Below are positions 5,039 to 6,891 of a stretch of DNA of 6,891 bases, in pieces. Under the pieces are notes generated by a model. The model did no database searches, was not told where the DNA came from, and saw only the letters and a list, made by a program, of their open reading frames with translations. This DNA comes from Mariprofundus sp. GTDB taxonomy: Bacteria > Pseudomonadota > Zetaproteobacteria > Mariprofundales > Mariprofundaceae. A program made the position numbers and the translations under genes. Every line of letters starts with the position of its first letter. Within the stretch, counting starts at the first letter, position 1. The DNA is taken from positions 1 to 6,891 of the forward strand of contig JAJFLF010000170.1 of NCBI GenBank assembly GCA_021772845.1, read 5' to 3'.

Positions 5039-6252
5039 TGACTTTGGCAACAACTGAAGAGCTGCTTGAAGAGCTGCGCATTGGCCGCATGATCATTCTG
5101 GCTGATGATGAAGATCGCGAGAATGAAGGTGATCTGGTGATGGCGGCGGAGTGGGTGACTCCCGAAGCGATTAACTTTATGGCGACACATGGTCGTGGTT
5201 TGATCTGTCTGGCGATGACACAGGAGCAGACTGATCAATTAGCACTACCGTTGATGGTGTCCAATACCAACTCCAAATTTAAAACCAATTTTACCATCTC
5301 CATTGAAGCGGCTGAAGGTGTGACCACAGGTATTTCTGCTTATGACCGGGCTCATACGATACGTGCAGCTATCAAGGATGATGCAAAGCCTACTGATATC
5401 AATACACCGGGCCATGTGTTTCCTCTGGTCGGGCGTGATGGTGGTCTGCTGGTGCGCGCTGGACACACTGAAGCCAGTATTGATTTGGCTCGTATGGCGG
5501 GCTTGAAAGCTGCCGGTGTGATTTGCGAAATCATGAATGACGATGGTTCGATGGCGCGTATGCCTGAACTGAAGAAGTTCGCGAAAAAACATGGTTTGAA
5601 AGTCGGTTCAATTGCGGATGTAATCAGTCATAGATTGAAACATGATTCGTTGGTCAAGCGTGAAGTGGAAGTGCGTATGCCGACTGAGTTTGGCGATTTT
5701 CAATTGATTGGTTATACCAATGCAGTCGATCAGGCTGAGCATGTGGCTTTGGTAATGGGGAAACCTGATGCAGAACGCCCTTGTCTGGTACGTGTACATT
5801 CGGAATGTTTGACGGGCGATGTATTTACCTCGCGCCGTTGTGATTGTGGTTCGCAGCTGCATGCTGCCATGCGGCAGGTAGCTGAAGCGGGTGAAGGTGT
5901 GATTCTCTATCTGCGCCAGGAAGGGCGCGGTATTGGTCTGCTCAATAAATTGCGTGCCTATGAATTGCAGGATGTGGGGCACGATACAGTTGAAGCCAAT
6001 GAGAAACTCGGCTTTAAACCGGATTTGAGAGATTATGGCATTGGTGCGCAGATTTTGCGTGATTTGGGCCTGCGTCGCTTAAAACTCTTAACCAATAATC
6101 CCAAGAAGATTATTGCACTCGATGGTTATGGGCTTGAAGTGAGTGAGCGTGTGCAGCTTGAAGTGAATGAGCATGAAGATAATGTTGCTTATCTGACCAC
6201 CAAACGTGATAAAATGGGACATCTGCTGAATATGAAAGGTGATAAAACATGA
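5038..6252 (+). CDS. ribBA: Bifunctional 3,4-dihydroxy-2-butanone 4-phosphate synthase / GTP cyclohydrolase II
   Basis: This 404-residue fusion makes both starting units of riboflavin. The RibB half (about 1-200) forms 3,4-dihydroxy-2-butanone 4-phosphate from ribulose 5-phosphate. It has DDEDRENEGD (23-32), IEAAEGVTTG (89-98), the SAYDRAHTI loop (100-108), PGHVFPL (124-130) and AGHTEA (141-146). The RibA half (about 206-404) opens the GTP imidazole ring, releasing formate. It has the zinc ligands Cys257, Cys268 and Cys270 in SECLTGD and RRCDCGSQL, and YLRQEGRGIGL (291-301), followed by GIGAQIL and LTNNPKK. Key motifs of both halves are present, so both activities are expected, unlike RibBA forms in which one half has decayed. 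GGAGA precedes the ATG by five bases inside the end of ribE; the stop overlaps ribH as ATGA. Confidence 0.97.
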   Translation: MTLATTEELLEELRIGRMIILADDEDRENEGDLVMAAEWVTPEAINFMATHGRGLICLAMTQEQTDQLALPLMVSNTNSKFKTNFTISIEAAEGVTTGISAYDRAHTIRAAIKDDAKPTDINTPGHVFPLVGRDGGLLVRAGHTEASIDLARMAGLKAAGVICEIMNDDGSMARMPELKKFAKKHGLKVGSIADVISHRLKHDSLVKREVEVRMPTEFGDFQLIGYTNAVDQAEHVALVMGKPDAERPCLVRVHSECLTGDVFTSRRCDCGSQLHAAMRQVAEAGEGVILYLRQEGRGIGLLNKLRAYELQDVGHDTVEANEKLGFKPDLRDYGIGAQILRDLGLRRLKLLTNNPKKIIALDGYGLEVSERVQLEVNEHEDNVAYLTTKRDKMGHLLNMKGDKT

Positions 6253-6755
6253 GTTTAGACGCACCACATCTGGTTGGTAATGTTGATGCGACCGGTTTGA
6301 AGGTTGGTATCGTAGCGAGCCGGTTTAATATTGATATTACCGAAGCGCTGTTAGCGGGAGCCGTGTCGGCTCTGAAAGAGCACGGCTGTGCTGAATCTGA
6401 TATCATCATTTCACATGTGCCGGGTGCTTTCGAAATCGGTACGATTGCAACGAAGATGGCAGATACGGGTCGATTTGATGCGGTGGTATGCCTCGGTTGT
6501 GTGATTCGTGGTGATACAGCGCATTTCGATTATGTATGTCAGGGTGCGATGGATGCGATTGGTAAAGTCGCTCAGCGCGGTGATGTGGGTGTTGGTAACG
6601 GCGTTTTGACCGTCGATACGCATGAACAGGCACTCGAACGTGTTGGTGGCGCACATGGACATAAAGGTGAAGAAGCAGCTTTAACAGCTGTGGAAGTAGT
6701 GAGACAGTTACAGATGATTGAGCAGAAGACGATTGAACGGGCTCTGGAGGCATAA
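6249..6755 (+). CDS. ribH: 6,7-dimethyl-8-ribityllumazine synthase
   Basis: Lumazine synthase condenses 5-amino-6-ribitylaminouracil with the RibB product to form the substrate of RibE. It usually assembles as pentamers or icosahedral shells. The protein has 168 residues, slightly longer than E. coli's (156), mainly through short extensions at both ends. Family motifs are in order: GIVASRFN (20-27), HVPGAFEI (56-63), CLGCVIRGDTAHFDYVC (81-97) with the catalytic His92, GVLTVDTHEQALERVGG (118-134) with Arg131, and GHKGEEAA near 136-144. Its ATG overlaps the ribBA stop in an ATGA, and AAAGGTGA stands six bases upstream. Its TAA overlaps the nusB start as TAATG. Confidence 0.97.
   Translation: MSLDAPHLVGNVDATGLKVGIVASRFNIDITEALLAGAVSALKEHGCAESDIIISHVPGAFEIGTIATKMADTGRFDAVVCLGCVIRGDTAHFDYVCQGAMDAIGKVAQRGDVGVGNGVLTVDTHEQALERVGGAHGHKGEEAALTAVEVVRQLQMIEQKTIERALEA
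6746..6750 (+). promoter_or_regulatory. Ribosome binding site of nusB
   Basis: GGAGG four bases before the ATG at 6755, inside the last codons of ribH. It is the strongest Shine-Dalgarno match in the plus-strand operon and favours this ATG over the in-frame ATG at 6770, which has none. Confidence 0.65.
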
Positions 6756-6891
6756 TGGCAAATCGGCACATGGCGCGTGAATCGGCGCTGGAAACATTTT
6801 ATGCATGGGGTACTGCTGATAAGGACGGTGGCATGATCCCTGATCTGATTGCGAGTCGTTTGCAACATGAGGAGCGCGCTGATCAGGATGA
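6755..6891 (+). CDS. nusB: Transcription antitermination factor NusB, 5' part only
   Basis: Only the first 45 codons are in the window. The N-terminus reads MANRHMARESALETFYAW; the AREsALexfYaW pattern is the first helix of NusB, an all-helical RNA-binding protein that acts with NusE (S10) at boxA sequences, chiefly on rRNA operons. The rest visible (residues 19-45) is a charged segment consistent with the next NusB helices. The identification rests on this short match plus position: nusB directly follows ribH in very many bacteria. The start overlaps the ribH stop (TAATG) and has a strong ribosome site. Confidence 0.82.
   Translation, partial: MANRHMARESALETFYAWGTADKDGGMIPDLIASRLQHEERADQD

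Noticed and set aside
5245..5592. Minus-strand open frame of 115 codons within ribBA, and similar antisense frames in ribH (6406-6771).
   Set aside because: Both lie opposite strongly conserved catalytic domains, and their translations show no family motifs.
6770..6772. Second in-frame ATG as the nusB start.
   Set aside because: It lacks a Shine-Dalgarno sequence, while the ATG at 6755 has GGAGG at good spacing and the TAATG coupling seen elsewhere in this operon.

Overview
This window carries housekeeping cofactor-biosynthesis genes from a bacterium, most likely a member of the Pseudomonadota. The PanB, PanC, PanD, RibE, RibBA and RibH sequences read like gamma- or zetaproteobacterial homologues, and DUF1456/YehS-type proteins are common there. 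I cannot place it more finely without a search. Almost all of the sequence is coding, and adjacent genes overlap or abut.

Left half, minus strand, positions 4247 down to 1: one tightly packed operon read panB, panC, panD, then an uncharacterised FAD-dependent oxidoreductase (COG2509 type), then a DUF1456 (YehS-like) protein that runs off the window. All four junctions are stop/start overlaps (ATGA, ATGA, GTGA) or a direct abutment (TAA followed at once by ATG), so translational coupling is likely throughout. PanB and PanC make pantoate and join it to beta-alanine. PanD supplies the beta-alanine from aspartate. Together they make pantothenate, the precursor of coenzyme A. The DUF1456 protein carries an unusual C-terminal tail of (T/A)-K-x-P tetrapeptides encoded by a 12-bp repeat.

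Middle, positions 4248-4435: a 188-bp divergent control region between panB (minus) and ribE (plus). It holds an exact TATAAT -10 box on the minus strand, a weak candidate promoter on the plus strand, and three short inverted repeats. I find no FMN riboswitch.

Right half, plus strand, positions 4436 to 6891: ribE (riboflavin synthase), ribBA (fused DHBP synthase and GTP cyclohydrolase II), ribH (lumazine synthase) and the 5' end of nusB, joined by TAATG or ATGA overlaps. This is the common rib-nusB cluster but without ribD, which must lie elsewhere. With RibD, the encoded enzymes would convert GTP and ribulose 5-phosphate to riboflavin.

The window is mostly ordinary metabolism. No phage, CRISPR, transposon, toxin or defence genes are visible. 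The points worth a second look are the FAD enzyme and the repeat-tailed DUF1456 protein coupled to the pan operon, and the compact divergent pan/rib control region.
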